A DNA stretch of 64,000 nucleotides, taken from assembly GCA_030704615.1 (NCBI GenBank), contig CM060734.1, positions 29,094,042 through 29,158,041 on the forward strand, read 5' to 3'. Below the pieces are notes generated by a model. It searched no databases and was not told the origin of the DNA. It saw only the letters and a program-made list of their open reading frames with translations. The position numbers and the translations under genes are program-made. Positions 1 to 11,950 of the stretch are shown here, piece after piece. This stretch comes from Takakia lepidozioides. Taxonomy: Eukaryota > Streptophyta > Takakiopsida > Takakiales > Takakiaceae. Each line of letters begins with the position of its first letter. Within the stretch, counting starts at the first letter, position 1.

Positions 1-1260
1 ATGTCTCATCCTGCCCCATCATCCTATCCGTAAGGACCTCCTCAACCCAAGAAAAATCCCCAACCTCATCCATCACCGCCGCCTTGGCTGCCAACTCCCT
101 CTGAACCTCGAGCACCTCCCACGTGTGCCATGGATGCAGCCTGCATCTCGTGGTTCTCACCTGTTCGCCCCCACTCGCTACTTGTACCGTCTCGGTAGGC
201 AGAGAGACCATCAAGGGAAGTGTACTTCATACTCTGCGCTGCTCAGCCATAGCCAAGCTGATAATCCAGGTCAAGCAATTGAGATCCATTGCTTGCCCCA
301 ACACCTGACGACGTGATCCCTCAGAAAGAGATGGCACCGCAGTTGTACCAGTGGTAAAACCCATCGCCCGCTCGCGCTCGTCAACATTGGGCTCCACTAA
401 TTGTTGCAACTGGCTATCCCACAAGAGGCCAGGTCCACCATCCCGGAAAGCATGAGATCCTGGAAAGCTGAACAGTGTAGGCAATGCTGCTCGTGGGTGA
501 CCCACCTTATTGACCACTGCCAAAGGTGATCGGTCATCGTGTCTCACATGCTGAGACTGCCTCCCTATGTCCAAAATGCTATCAACCGTGAGGTTTGGTG
601 GCTGCTGCACCCCATCAAATGCACGCTTGAGCATTGCAGGTGGCATCAAGTTGGTCCACCATAGTCGTGGGCGATGAGCCCGTGACCCTACTGCATCTGC
701 ATCCAGCAACACTGCTGATCCAAGCCAAGACCGTACTTGATGTACACTAGCCATCACCTTGGCCCGAGAATCACCCATCAATGGCACATTCTCCAAGAAT
801 ATGCCGGGAGAGTCTGTCTGCTGAAGCTGTAATAGCGCATGACCCTCAACATCTCCCAAAACAGGGTGACCTTGAGGTCTTGTAACCTATTGCCATACCC
901 AGAGTTGATGAAAGCCCTTGGCAGGGCCAACCTGACTACTACTAAGTGAATAGGGCCAACCCGCTCCAAATCATGCGCCCCCCAGCAAGAGATGTCTGCT
1001 GGCAAGGCTTGTTGGTATCCACGAACTGCAGACACTGGCAACAAATCAAGGTACTGCTGCACCAACTGAGCAACATGGCGCATGAGACGCGTCATGCAGT
1101 CTCATCCCTCTCCACATATAGGTAACGTCGAACTCGTACACCTGCCTGCAACACTGCAGCCAATCCAGTGCAATCCTGCCAAACAAGTCCAGAAGGCATA
1201 TGCCTTCATCCGGGCACTGCCACACAAGAGGGTGTGGTGTTCAATGGCGACAACTGAGGG
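1..1260 (-). pseudogene. C5 cytosine DNA methyltransferase of element A, frameshifted
   Basis: Would transfer methyl groups from S-adenosylmethionine to cytosine in DNA. Reading leftwards, motif I (DLF then TGLAAVLQAGV in a shifted frame, ending YLYVE) lies near 1190-1090. The catalytic PCQ motif of motif IV lies near 935-920 but is out of frame with its upstream LVVV. From 859 to 227 the frame is open and holds motif VI (ENVPLMGD), motif VIII (SRAHRPRLWWTN), motif IX (LPTLFSFPGSHAF) and motif X (ERERAMGFTTGTTA, then RRQVLGQAM). Motif order and spacing resemble DNMT3/DRM-type enzymes. At least two frameshifts separate motif I, motif IV and the rest. It is highly similar to the copy in element B and occupies the same place, after the protease and before RT. 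Confidence 0.85.
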
Positions 1261-1517
1261 GTCCTGGTGCAATCACCGCACTCTCCTCCTCTCCTGATGG
1301 TACAAAGGCCTCTACCCAGGCTTGTTGCACCGTCTATCAGCAGCCTGCTGCAAATCCTTGCTTGTACCCCACAATGGAATGTGAGCAACCATGGCAGGCA
1401 ACTCCGCCATACCATGCATGTCATCTTGCTCTGCTGGAGGTGGCACATCCTCTGCATGGGCATTTCCCTCCAGCAACTCTCCAGGCCAACTAACTGCAGC
1501 TGTGAAGGCTGCTAGTG

Positions 1518-2162
1518 CTAGTGTTGGTATCTGCCCCGTTGGGCAGCAGCAACACCCAAATGAACGTCACAAGGAGCTGTACATGACGACCATCCCCTGA
1601 CTGCCATCCAGGCTTTGTAGGATGCTGACTCCTCCCAAAAATCCAGGGTGAAGCCCATGGGATACAACACTGCCCCACCAACGAGGACATCGTAAGAGAC
1701 CGCGTCTGTCACAATGGCCTTGACTTGCATCACTGAGCCATCTATAGGATGATCCGGCTGTAGTCTAATGGCCAACTCACGCCGTGTCATGCCCCGAGCC
1801 TGCTCTGATCCTCCCAGAGATGTTTGTATCTGGAAAGGACAAGGCTCCATATCCGCCTCCAACCCTGCAATAGCAGCTCTGCCCAACATCAGTGGCTGAG
1901 CTCCCAAGTCCAACAAGACTCGCAGTGGCCAGTACCTCTTGCCTGCCGGTCCACTCAAGAGAAAAATGTCATCCTGATTGTCTAACAAGACAACTCCAGG
2001 TGTCACCATGGCGCGCTCAAAGGCTGGCCTAGCTGGCAACTCCGTCAACCTGGCAGCTGCAGCTTGCCATGGCGCAGCCGTGGCAGTCTTGACTCTCAAA
2101 TCCGAGGATCCCTCTGCCACTACACCTTCCACTAATTCGCAGAAGATGAGAGAATCTTCCAC
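1518..2162 (-). pseudogene. Retroviral-type aspartic protease region of element A
   Basis: A 214-residue open stretch matching the protease interval of element B. The segment LLDLGAQPLMLGR has the layout of a retropepsin active site (hydrophobic-Asp-x-Gly-Ala), with Leu where Thr or Ser is usual. Downstream VSYDVLVGGAVLYPMGFTLDF resembles the second conserved strand (hydrophobic residues then a Gly and 'YDVILGxxWL'-like context) of gypsy proteases. The reading frame breaks on the 5' side before 2162 and on the 3' side near 1518, where the methyltransferase-linking region begins. Assignment rests on position between gag and the methyltransferase and on the weak active-site match, so it is less certain than the neighbours. 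Confidence 0.6.
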
Positions 2163-2220
2163 TTTCGCAGAGTGTGTGCTAGTCTAAACACTGCAGTTGG
2201 TCTTACCCCCGGCGTCGCAA

Positions 2221-3944
2221 TCATGGTTGTCGAGAACAGTGGGCCTGACGAATAGAGGTGGCCGCCCCCAACAACACAGTGCTTGCACTAGCCTTGGCGC
2301 AGGGTGTCAGTGAGTGCACGGTAGCTCTCCCCAATGGCACAATAACATCCGCCTCGGTATCCATAGGGCGAGAACTAGGTGCCATGGATGGTGTCAACAC
2401 TATCTCCGCCAAGATGAATGATTGAGGCAAACTAGCCTGACGGCTTGCCTCCCCACGCTGTGGATCCAACTCCACCTCTGCACCTCGTGGCTCAGGAACT
2501 CGTGCTGCTCCTCGAGTGACGGCTGCAGCAGAATCCACCTGTATAAGTGGCCATTCATGTGCTGCCCCGCACATAAATCCCATGCCTCCCATGTCTCCTC
2601 CGTCAAGATGACGCTGTGTGAGAGGAGGAACAGGAGGTGGACCTCAGGTCTTGGAGCTGGTACAATCTGAGCTGTGGCCATGGCAGCAAGCCGTTGCTCT
2701 AGCTGCTGAAGCCGGTTGACCATGCCTTGATCAACGCCCTGACCTCCACGTCCTTGGCCATACTGTGCTTGCCCTCATCCTGAACCTTGTGCCTGACCAC
2801 CTCGTCCTCTCTGAGGTGCTCCACCTTGCCCTCGGCCACCATTGTTCCCTTGGAATTGGCCTCGCCGCAACCCAGGGTGCAAGTCATAACACTGGGCATC
2901 TCTATGCCCATACTTGCCACAATGCCCACACTGCAATTGTGCAGGCTGTGCTTATGCGGCCTTTTGCACTTTCTGGGCAATCTTTCTTGACATGGGGTCC
3001 TCCACATGTCCATATACCACCCTTGTTGCGGTGGGCCTGCCAAAAAAGAAGCTACTGCCTCTGCACCTGAGGTCCCCTGGTAAGCTCCATGGAATTTGGG
3101 TTGGGCAACCTTGCCACCCTGACCACGCTGTTGGGCAGTCCCTTGTACCTATTGGCTGGCAGCTGCGCCTCGTGCAGGCATGTCCTTGCCAAATCCAATG
3201 GTAACAACTCGCTCCTCCACCATGTTGAGCTCAATCCGCTCAGCCAACAGAACACACATCTGCTAATGTGGGTTGGGCCCGCTTGTAACAGGGTTGCATT
3301 CCCGCACCTTCTCCTGAGCTCTTTGTCCAAAATTCCATACCAGAATTGGACTGCCTGAGCTTCAATAACCCCTTGGGTCACACTTACCAAGCGCCTCATA
3401 CGAGTATAGGCCTCTCGCAAGCTCTCACTGGATTTGCGCTGGAAGTCTTGCAAACTTCGCAGCTTCTCTGTCCGTACGCCTTGGTAGTTCGTCCGCAACT
3501 CCTGGAAGAACTCCACCACATGTGTTGTAGTCGTGGCAGGAGGAGTAGTAGCACCTTTTGAACTGGTACCACCTGCAGACAAGTACCGGCACTACTTGTT
3601 CCACTACTAGTGCTGGTAGTGGGAGATATTGGTGCTGATGCAGCTATTGGTCGCGTCGTGCCTCGGAGTAATGGAGACGTAGTCAGGTGACCAATACATC
3701 CTCCACTCCTCAATCTCTGCTTATGTCTCGCCTGAACTCGTGGTAACGTTCGTCCATAGGCGGGGCCTTCCAAATGCTGGAACAGTCCATTCCACGCCAT
3801 GAAGGGGTGGTGATGGGTGAACAGTTGTGGATTGCGCAGCTGCTGCAAATCACACCAGCTGTCGAACTCCAAGATAAAGTCATCCAGCTCGATTGTGCCC
3901 ACAGCTCTAGAGTACCTACGAGGCCCCTTGGTAGCTCCATACAT
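2221..3944 (-). pseudogene. gag of element A, broken into several frames
   Basis: Encodes the structural capsid/nucleocapsid polyprotein. The 5' part contains MYGATKGPRRYSRAVGTIELDDF and a FEFDSWCDLQQLRNPQLF-like segment typical of a gypsy gag start. The core 3582-3052 holds the retrotransposon-gag signature EFFQELRTNYQGVRTEKLRS, then LREAYTRMRRLV and QAVQFWYGILDKELRRR. Past 3040 a degraded zinc-knuckle region follows (cysteines visible only in a shifted frame). The segments are joined by at least three frameshifts. The equivalent segments of element B at 43,269-45,165 align in the same order. Confidence 0.75.
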
Positions 3945-3950
3945 CTACTC

Positions 3951-4400
3951 CATGTCGTCCCACAACAATGGCGAATGAAACTGCACCACCTGTTGATGAA
4001 GCCTCCGAGTCTGTGTCTGACTCTGCACTAGTTGAGGGTGGAGGTGAAGGTGGTCTTGAACGAAACACCTCGTCTGGTGAACCACTCTTACTGCTAATGC
4101 TTTATGCCGTTCACTCCCTCAAAACCCTTGGGTAACTCCGTGATGACAACTCACAACCAAACCTCCAACTCACAACCAAACCTCCTCCATGTCGTCCCAC
4201 AACAATGGCGAATGAAACTGCACACCGTTGATGAAAGCCTCCGAGTCTGTGTCTGACTCTGCACTAGTTGAGGGTGGAGGTGAAGGTGGTCTGAACGAAA
4301 CACCTCGTCTGGTGAACCACTCTTACTGCTACTGCTTATAGCCGTACTCCCCTCAAACCCTTGGGTAACTCCGTGATGACACTCACAACCCACACCTCCC
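3951..4400. repeat. Imperfect tandem duplication, period about 237 bp
   Basis: The segment beginning CATGTCGTCCCACAACAATG at 3951 starts again at 4188 and runs to about 4400. The two copies differ mainly by single-base insertions and deletions rather than substitutions. It lies at the start of element A gag. Element B has a single copy of the corresponding region, so the duplication is specific to A. The indel-dominated divergence fits either a local duplication or overlapping noisy reads joined in assembly. Confidence 0.85.
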
Positions 4401-6021
4401 CCACGTGACACTATAAGGCTCTAGTACTAATTCTAATAGTGACACGGGTGAGCACCTGTTGCGGATTAAGGGTCATATCCCAGTGGCTAAGGGCACCTGT
4501 ACCTGCATCCACCGCAAAAGAACTCCTATGGTTGGCTGGTCATCAAACCTAGCCTCACCATAGAAGAAACACTGGTGGTCTTGCTGGTCATCACTCCAAC
4601 CTCACCACCGACAGCATACTCTAGGATTGACCGTTGAGTATGTAGATTTCCACAATCTGCAGGTCCTCGCGCAAAATTGAGTCAAACAGCCTTTGTATGA
4701 CAAAGTTATGGCCAAACAGGCTCTTTAAACATAATATATGTCATTCAAATGAAAAAATCTATTTCCAATAATCCGTCTTGGTTCCCTGTGTTCCTGGTTC
4801 CCTGCGAATTCTAAGTTCTCCACTATAAACAACATTTTTGAGCTCCCAGCACGAAAATATCTTGGGCTATGATCCACTCTGTCCGGCCTCCATTTATAGA
4901 ATGTAAAGATCACCACACAGCAAGAATCTGGAAGGAATGACAAGGGAGTTAGTTCATCCCGAACCTGTTTCGTTAAATCCAAGATGCGATCTTGCAAGCA
5001 TGGTCGTTACAACTGTACCAGCCGTTTTGGTAACTATGGCCATGCTGCTCGTTCTTTGGAGAAATCTTGAACTTCGGGAGTTTGCTGTGCAGGGATTATC
5101 TGTCCTCAAACGTGCACCGGCGTCCTTCTCCCTCGTTCAGGAAGCCTGGATACCACAGACACGTCTTGTCATGCGTCAAGCATGGCTATGTACTGCAGGG
5201 GGGCAGATGCGCATTTTTGTGTGTAGGTTGCGATGGCAAGGTGCATGGCATAAACAAGCTGGCGTTGTGTGGATGTGCGAGGAGGTGTGTGGGCTAGCTC
5301 AAGCCGTTGTCACTTGTAAGGACGATGTAGCCGCCTCCATGGCTTTCTAGCATGCAGTCCCAGTGGGTGATGACAATGTTATTTTTGGTTTCTCTGCAGC
5401 TATACGAGCCATATCTTCAACAAAATATCAGCTATAGTCAGCTTATAGCTATGGGCTCTAGCCACACAGTTGATGGCTGCAAAGAGGCCTGGAGACCTTA
5501 CCCAAGCCTTGATGGAAACTAGGTGTCGTGTCTGCACCCCTTCATCAACCCTATTCTTGCTCTCATTGTCTATGGCAATCCACAGCTAATCGAGGACAGC
5601 ACTGCACCATCGCCACTTGGCCTTTCATCCATGCTCGTTTTTTTATAAAAATTATTACAGAGACCCGTCCAAGTCCAAGATCGAATTCTCAAGCATAATC
5701 ACCAAGCCTCACTTGTTTGTTGATCTTATTTGACTACAATATTCCACCGGTTCTGCTGTAACTATTCCACATGAAAGCCAACGACGGCACAATCTGCCTT
5801 CATGCCAGCCTGTCCCTGCTCGCTGACAAGAAACCAACAATAGCCAGCCACTTCTCAATTCGGCCTTTTCTGATTGCACACCATGATATATGCATGAACA
5901 ACTCACCAAATCGTTTGTCATCAGTACCGATATAACATTGGCACGACGACTTGTAGACATGACCCAATCCACCCGTCCATACCTTGGCTGCTCACTATGC
6001 GCAGGTCTGAAACCATCAGTC
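4401..6021 (-). other. 5' leader of element A, non-coding
   Basis: Between LTR and gag. Bases 4440-4650 match the corresponding part of element B (43,040-43,230), including two imperfect copies of a GGTGAGGYTGGRGTGATGACC-like unit. The rest (4650-6000) shows no clear similarity to B's leader, no convincing coding potential and no long tandem repeat. The leader therefore evolves fast or has been replaced. Confidence 0.6.
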
Positions 6022-6688
6022 TGCTCAGGAATTACCTATAGCATGGTATTTTTATCTCTGCAGCTGAAGTCGAAGACCACGGTCCACCTACTCGCGTAAC
6101 CAGCTGCACCTCCTCCCTTCTAACCACCAGATCTTCACAATGAGGCTTGCATCCTAGCCTTGTGAGACAACAATAATGCTGATCGTTTCACCATGCTCGG
6201 CTCTCAATCTGCCGCTCAGCCAGTGACTGTTATAAAGGTAGAATACCCATGCACTTTCGTGTTACCGCTTTCAACACACAGAAGCCTAACTTGCCATTGC
6301 ACCCTCGTGTTTCTCTCTCATCTTCACACAAAACCCACAAGTGCTAAAAACTAATTAAGCTCACATCTTGCACTCACAGATGCAAACTCATCTCTCTCGA
6401 GTGAAAAGATTCACAAAACCAAACCAACATTTTACTCATAAAATAAGAATCAAGCCACTGCACCCCCAAGGCTTAGGGGAATCAACAGTACACGCGCCAT
6501 AGCCAACGCGGGAGGCTCAACTCGAGAGAGATGAGCCTCGCCGCGCGTTCGCCATGAAGATAAGCCACGCCCATGGGCCAACAAATATCTTGATCCCTGG
6601 GTTGACACTTGGATCAAGCCCAAGTGTCATATATAAAAACTAGTTATTTATTGGCTAGTTTCACACTACTAGTAAACTTTACTTGACA
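6022..6688 (-). repeat. LTR and adjoining 5' region of element A with primer-site-like motif
   Basis: On the minus strand it starts TGTCAAGTAAAG at 6688 and is alignable with the start of element B at 40,028 through roughly 550 bp, including the shared run CTCGAGTTGAGCCT and an AGTGTCAA block. Similarity extends to TGGTTTCAGA at 6015-6004, which resembles the TGGTATCAGAGC initiator-tRNA-Met primer site with a mismatch. The exact LTR end is uncertain: the matching 3' repeat of B stops at TTTATCA, which would make the LTR only about 330 bp and the rest leader. The start coincides with the last codons of gene P1. Confidence 0.7.
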
Positions 6689-9600
6689 TCCTTCTCATCT
6701 CCTTCTCTTTTTTCCTTCTCCTTTTCTTTCTCCTTCCCCTTCTCCTTTTCCTTCTCCTTCTCCTTCGACTTGTCTTTGTCCTTTGTCTTTGCTGGTGACT
6801 TGGCTGTGCCATCTGCAGCCTTGTCTTTGGGTTTGCGCCCACACTTCTTGCCCTTCTGGGCTATTTCCTGAGCGTCAGGCTCCTTGGCAGCCAGTGCTGC
6901 TATGTTTCTTTGGTACTCCTCATCGTTCAGATGTGCCAGCATCTCAGCATGATTGTTCAAGTATTTCATTTGCTGCTCCTGGAAAGTTGTGTGCTCAGGA
7001 GGGCAGGCCAGGTACCAACCACAGTCCCTGAAGTGTGCAAGACTCCAGTCCTTCAATATCCCTGCAGTATACATGGTTGGATCGTTTCCCTGGTCCGACC
7101 ACATGTCAAGATAATCCGGGACACCACTGAGGTGATTTCCATCCATCAGCCCATATTTTGTGTATCTGCGAACCACGAGACAAACTGGAAATCAACCTCT
7201 CTATGCAGAAGCCCGTTGTTCTCAAAGTGAATGTTGGCACCGACATTCAGAAATTTGTGAGAGAAACACTGCACTGTAGAACTATTGGCACCCTAGAAAC
7301 GTACAAGATCTTCTCGGTATAGAAGCTCACACTAGCTTTGGATGCGATGGTCGTCAACGACAGTCACAAAATTCCATTCAAGAACATTGCCAACACACCC
7401 TAAGTTCCCTAATCCAAGTGAATGAAATCTCTGTCCATAAGATCTCACAGTCATGGAAGTGAATGTCGGCACCGACATTCACTTCCTACCATTGAATGTT
7501 GGCACCGACATTTGATTCCTATCAGTGAAGAGCCCTTCTAACAGCGCCTAAGGATTACTCAGAAGATGCAACATAGATTCTAGTTGGAAATGCACATGTA
7601 CACAACTCGCATCATGGCCCACTCCCCCCCAACCTGACTGTCAAAGTTGTTGGACCGCAGAATGTTACCATCCTTCGAAAACTCCTGGAAAAAACAGTAA
7701 CGCCAAGTGAGACCTCTCCACTTCCTGATGTATGCTTCCAATATCATTTGAGGCGGGGAAACAATAGAAATGTTCAGGTCCTTCAAATTCTGCTGGAGGA
7801 CAAGGATGACGCGCTTCTCCAGCTGCAAAGGGTACATTTGTCAGTTTTGCAAATAAGGTAGTCATGACATTCATGAAGTCAACAAAGATGAAACTTCAAT
7901 GAATACACACCTGACTCCAAAATGTAGCCTTGTGAAGCCAGTTGTCAAACACAATGTCACTTATTCCCTCCACCTTTGTACCTGTATAGTGCTCTTAGGG
8001 AACTGATTCAAGTCCTTCACTGTCTGATCTGAGTTTCAAATCTCCAGCCATCTAATTTTGGTTTGGGGGTCAACCATGGAGATGGCCAGCCTGTGCAATT
8101 TCTCTTGCTGCATCTCCGGGTGCACGTGCTTGTCATAGTGAGATTTGATCTACAGAAGGAACTCATCTCCAAGGCCAGGATATACTATTCTAAGCTGCTT
8201 AGAGAAGGCGGACATCAGTTTGGTTCTCCGAATTTCATACTCCTTCTTTATTGCTGCCTCCACACCGTTTGATGTCCTAAGTTCCTCTGTTGTAGTGCGG
8301 TAATATTTGGATTTCCCCTTCTCAGCTGCCTCTGCTAGTTCTTGCTGCATTGATCAAAGTAGGGATGAGAAAAAACAAATTACAAACATGTATTCAAAAA
8401 GGCAAGTGAGTACAGGCTCGGCCTTACCACATACATGTATTCCAGAAACGCCTCTCGAGTCAAAGAATACCAAGTGCCTGCAGCTCTTCCTGTTTCACAC
8501 TTCTTGATTATATCGGGGTGGAGTACTGTGTGAAAATCATCCAGCTTCATTCAGACCAATCCTCTGAACTCGGAACAGTGTGTGGACCAAGCTTGTTGTC
8601 ACATGCGATTTCTGTGTCGATTTGCAAAAAGATTGGAAACAATGCATTGGTAAACATCATTTTTTGGTGGGATCAACAAGACATTGGAGAGGCAATGGAG
8701 TCTCTAGGATGACTTACTAGTTCACGTCGTGCATAGCTGTAAGAAGACTACCGATGTCGTTTCCAGGATCCAGAACCATTGCCTCTACAATAACATGCTT
8801 GTCTTTGTCTTTTGAATGATGTTTCTGAATGTATCCCATCCATGCCAGCAATCGGTGGTTGCCGTCCCAGACGTAGAACATGTGGTTGCAGATTTGCTGG
8901 GTGTTTCTTCCCATCATGAGGCCCAGCTCGAACTCCTCATTAACATCCTTCCAGCACTCATCCCAGGTATCTATGATCTCAGGAGACACTAATGTGCTTT
9001 TCCCATTTGTATCCGTCAGTGACACATAAAAAACTTGTGCACCAAGTCACGAAATCAGTTTCCAATTTTGTAATGTCATGGGAAAGAGGAGGATACACAA
9101 CAGACATAGATATCATCCGGCATAGTGGGATGTCCAAACGCCCTCCAGAGACGAGCATGTCCCTAATAACCTCCTGAGAGTTTACCTTCTGGAATGACAT
9201 GAAATCTTTCACCTTGTCAAGGTAGTGCACTTCAGGTTCATCTGCTTCATCGCTATTCTCAGAGCTCTTGGCAGACTCGTCCCCATCCCCAGAACCTTTT
9301 GCCTCTGTTCCTATCTGCTTGGACTTCACGGTTTTCTGCACGATGCCATGCCGATCAGACACTGAGTTATGTGCAAATAGTGAATGTCGGTACCGACCAT
9401 CAGTCTGTCTCGTCTCAAATCAGAGCGAATGGCGGCACCAACATTCACAACCATCTACACAAAAAAAGCTGATACAGACAAATGCAAACCAAAACACTAT
9501 GACTACATAGTGATGGTCGGTACCGACAATCACTATGTTTCTGGGCAAGCAGGTACAGAGAGGTTCTGAGCATTAGCGAACGACGTTAACGACAATAAAA

Positions 9601-10520
9601 AAACATTACATTTGAAGGACCTACAAGATCGGATTGGTGCAAGGAAATATATCTCTTAGTGATTGGCGCACCGACACTCACTTTAGTTTAGGGCAGAAAG
9701 TGAGTGCACATAAGTCAGAGAGACTCCATTGTGATGATCGTCACAAACAATCACTATGTCTTGTCTGTTTGTAATGTACTATGCAATCGATACTCTACAT
9801 GAAGCTACAACATGGTCTCAAAAAAAGTGATTGGCGGTACCGCCATTCCTCTTCCCTAATCTGTTCAACCTGAAACAAAGAAAATGCAATGCAAGACTAT
9901 ATGACTGAATATGCCGACCATCACTCTCTCTCCACGCATACAGGTACAGGAAGCTCATGAGGAGAATTGAATGGCGTTAACGACACTCACACTACACTAG
10001 AATAGAAAGCATTGCGTTTGGTGTAAGTCAATACTGGATCATAGTTACTGTCGGCACCGACACTCACTTTCTGTTGTATCAGAATGAGAGTTTTGAAAAA
10101 TAAAGAGAATGACGTTGCCGACAATCACAGGTTCCTGCTACAGAATGGAAGAGAAAGAGTGATTGAAAGGCAATCAGACTGACTCTATGATCTGAAGAAC
10201 AGTGAATGGCGGTACCGCCAGTCACAAACTGCTGGTGTGGAAAACGATAAACAGAGGAGTACAAAGCAAATCAACATGACTTCATAGTGATGGTCGGTAC
10301 CAACCATCACTTTCTAGGCATTTCACTCACTCTCTTTGTAGATCTGTAAACAGGAAATGGAAGGTAGAGAACACTTACTGGCGCCTTCTTAGGTTTTGAG
10401 TTTGGATCCCCTTCTGCAGCTTTCCTCTTCCCCCTCACATCTGCTGGAATTTCTGTCTGCTCTAGGGCAAGGGGCAGCTGAGGACTGCCAAAGACCAGGG
10501 AGCCAAGTGGCTCTCATGCA
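6679..10520 (-). CDS. P1: spliced gene with ParB-like motif, truncated paralogue of P2
   Basis: Minus-strand multi-exon gene. Exons recognisable by match to P2: basic N-terminal exon ending at 10,379 (KRKAAEGDPNSKPKKAP, donor GTAAGT); 9335-8713 with IPLCRMISMSVV and the motif YVWDGNHRLLAWM, resembling the ParB/sulfiredoxin 'DGxHRxxA' loop; about 8600-8430 (HTLFRVQRIGL, WYSLTREAFLEYMYV); about 8350-7920 (LMSAFSKQLRI); about 7837-7600 (LEAYIRKWRGLTWRYCFF); 7166-6679 (HFRDCGWYLACP, then a Lys/Glu-rich tail). At least two single-base frameshifts occur against P2. The methyltransferase half present in P2 is absent; the frame stops exactly where the element A LTR begins. It is probably a nuclear DNA-binding protein remnant, with function inferred only from P2. 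The start is not resolved; the first exon may extend upstream of 10,520. Confidence 0.65.
7227..7515. repeat. Palindrome array 1a in a P1 intron (4 copies)
   Basis: Four 24-bp imperfect palindromes start at 7227, 7344, 7459 and 7492. The best (7459-7482) has perfect 11-bp arms GTGAATGTCGG and CCGACATTCAC around CA. All lie in the intron between the 7837-7600 and 7166-6679 exons of P1. Intervening sequence is not repetitive. Confidence 0.9.
9380..10310. repeat. Palindrome array 1b in a P1 intron (12 copies)
   Basis: Twelve palindromes of 23-24 bp start at 9380, 9425, 9510, 9575, 9659, 9731, 9827, 9967, 10044, 10105, 10202 and 10287, with a half site at 9911 and a weak one at 10158. Ends are mostly GTGA and TCAC; the centre is GGTACC, GGCACC or GTTAAC. 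Arm bases vary between copies. The copy at 9510 extends into a 32-bp palindrome (9506-9537). Spacing is 45-140 bp. All are inside the intron between exons at 10,379 and 9335. Confidence 0.92.
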
Positions 10521-11644
10521 ATACTGTACTACTGAGAGAAAGGGAAAATGCAGAAAGTAGGTTGTTCACAGCCAACACAGAGAGGGAAATTGCCTTACAC
10601 AACGAACAAGAATGGAAGCAGCAGCTGGAAAAGCTGACACTGCGAGCAGGGCTGGATGTAGCAGACGCAGCCTTGGCCCGAGCGTGGTTGAGTGAAGGGA
10701 GTGAACTGGAAATGAAGAAACTCAACACGGCAATGGTAAGACAAATGAAATGTCAATTGGCGAAATTGGTGACAGACATTCATGAGGAATTCCTGCCACC
10801 AATTCCAAAACAAGAGGAGCTCACGAATGAGGACGACCAAGAGGAACAAGACCATGAACACGAAGCACCAATACAATCAACAACAACAACACCAGCACAA
10901 ACACCACCAACAACACACCCACCACCAAGTCAACATGTACTGGTACACGCCACAGTAGGGCCATCTACTCAGGAGGTAAACCCCGTACCATTACCAAGTG
11001 TTCTGGTAGCATCAACTTTAGTAGCAGTGGATGATTTCCAAATCATGCCATGCAAGCAGGATCAGGAGTGGCTAAAGTATTCAGATGAATACTTTAAAAT
11101 GATGATAATCCCAGCCCACCAAATCCCAGAAGTACTAGAAAAGGTATTCAAAGCCTTAACCCCCTGTAGGTCATTTGGTCAATTGCATCTGTTCAATCAA
11201 ACTCTCATACCTTTGAGATACAGGATGAGGCCACTGGCTAGGGAGGAAACATGGTCAGGGGCAGAATTGGTTGAATTTTGGCGCCAGGCTCCCCTAGAGT
11301 ACAAAGAGCTGGTCGCTTACATGTGGGCAGTGGGGCAATTGAAGATTAATCCTACCCCGGCAGTAGACGTTGTAATGGGCTGCCCAAGTTTTTATATTGG
11401 CAGCTACTTGTACCGGATGTTCGTCACAATGAGGGGAAGCTGGCAACGCTATGAGAGTATTGAAAAAGATACTCACTGGGAATTACCCAAATTCCAGCCA
11501 CCAGAGAGAGTCTCAGGCACTTCAGCATATACGAACAGACCACTATATGCTGAAGCATGGCGCCAGGCGAAAGACCACTTTTCACCGTTGGTCTTGGACA
11601 AAGACCACCCTTTCAGAGAAACGGGGACGCAAGCTGTTAACTAG
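10465..11644 (+). CDS. Q1: coiled-coil ORF of a retrotransposon-like unit
   Basis: Unrecognised protein. The open frame runs from about 10,465, without a clear ATG, to a stop at 11,642. The N-terminal third is a heptad-rich coiled coil (EREIALHNEQEWKQQLEKL) and then LARAWLSEGSELEMKKLNTA. The middle is a Thr/Pro/Gln linker near residue 115. The C-terminal half holds MMIIPAHQIPEVLEKVFKAL, LIPLRYRMRPL and VVMGCPSFYIGSYLYRMF. The same order of coiled coil, then an 'IPxxQIPxVL' segment, occurs in Q2 at 35.4-38.6 kb, so this is a repeated family. A purine-rich tract and TGATAACGG follow, as at the 3' end of an LTR element; I infer an element-encoded protein rather than a host gene. No RT or integrase is visible nearby. 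Confidence 0.55.
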
Positions 11645-11950
11645 TTAATGGGCAGCATGGCGACTAAAAACATTGTACCCTGGACCAAGGAGGAGCTGCA
11701 TACCTACCGAGAAACCTTGACCACCAAAATCGACATGGTACGCGCGGACGGAATAGCATAACACCCTGATGACGAAAGCTGGCCCACTCATGAACCACGG
11801 GAGCATCCAGACAATGATGACAACAGAAACAAGAAGCTGCCACCACGACAATCTTGGGACGCACTACCTAACCAGCAGATAGGCATGCCACCACCCTACA
11901 TCCCCAAGAGATACAACAAACACTGACGAAATTGTGCGGACACAATTTCA

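Larger units (their letters stand above)
1..6688 (-). mobile_element. Element A: Ty3/gypsy retrotransposon with DNA methyltransferase, partial
   Basis: Minus-strand LTR retrotransposon, cut off by the window start. In transcript order it shows an LTR (6688-6022), a non-coding leader, gag, a protease-like region and a C5 cytosine methyltransferase; RT and integrase would lie outside the window. It is colinear with element B at 40-51.5 kb, and the two share the LTR, the leader end near 4440-4650 and all coding segments, though they are clearly diverged. All coding segments contain small indels, so this copy is probably inactive or the assembly is uncorrected. Its 5' end abuts the last codons of gene P1, so it marks an insertion or rearrangement there. 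A target-site duplication cannot be checked because the other end is missing. Confidence 0.85.

Noticed and set aside
5067-5297. Short frame with cysteines in element A's leader
   Set aside because: Cysteines do not form a recognised finger and the frame has no counterpart in element B.
6683-6871. Ser/Phe-rich plus-strand frame opposite the P1 tail
   Set aside because: Mirror of the Lys/Glu-rich repeat coded on the minus strand.
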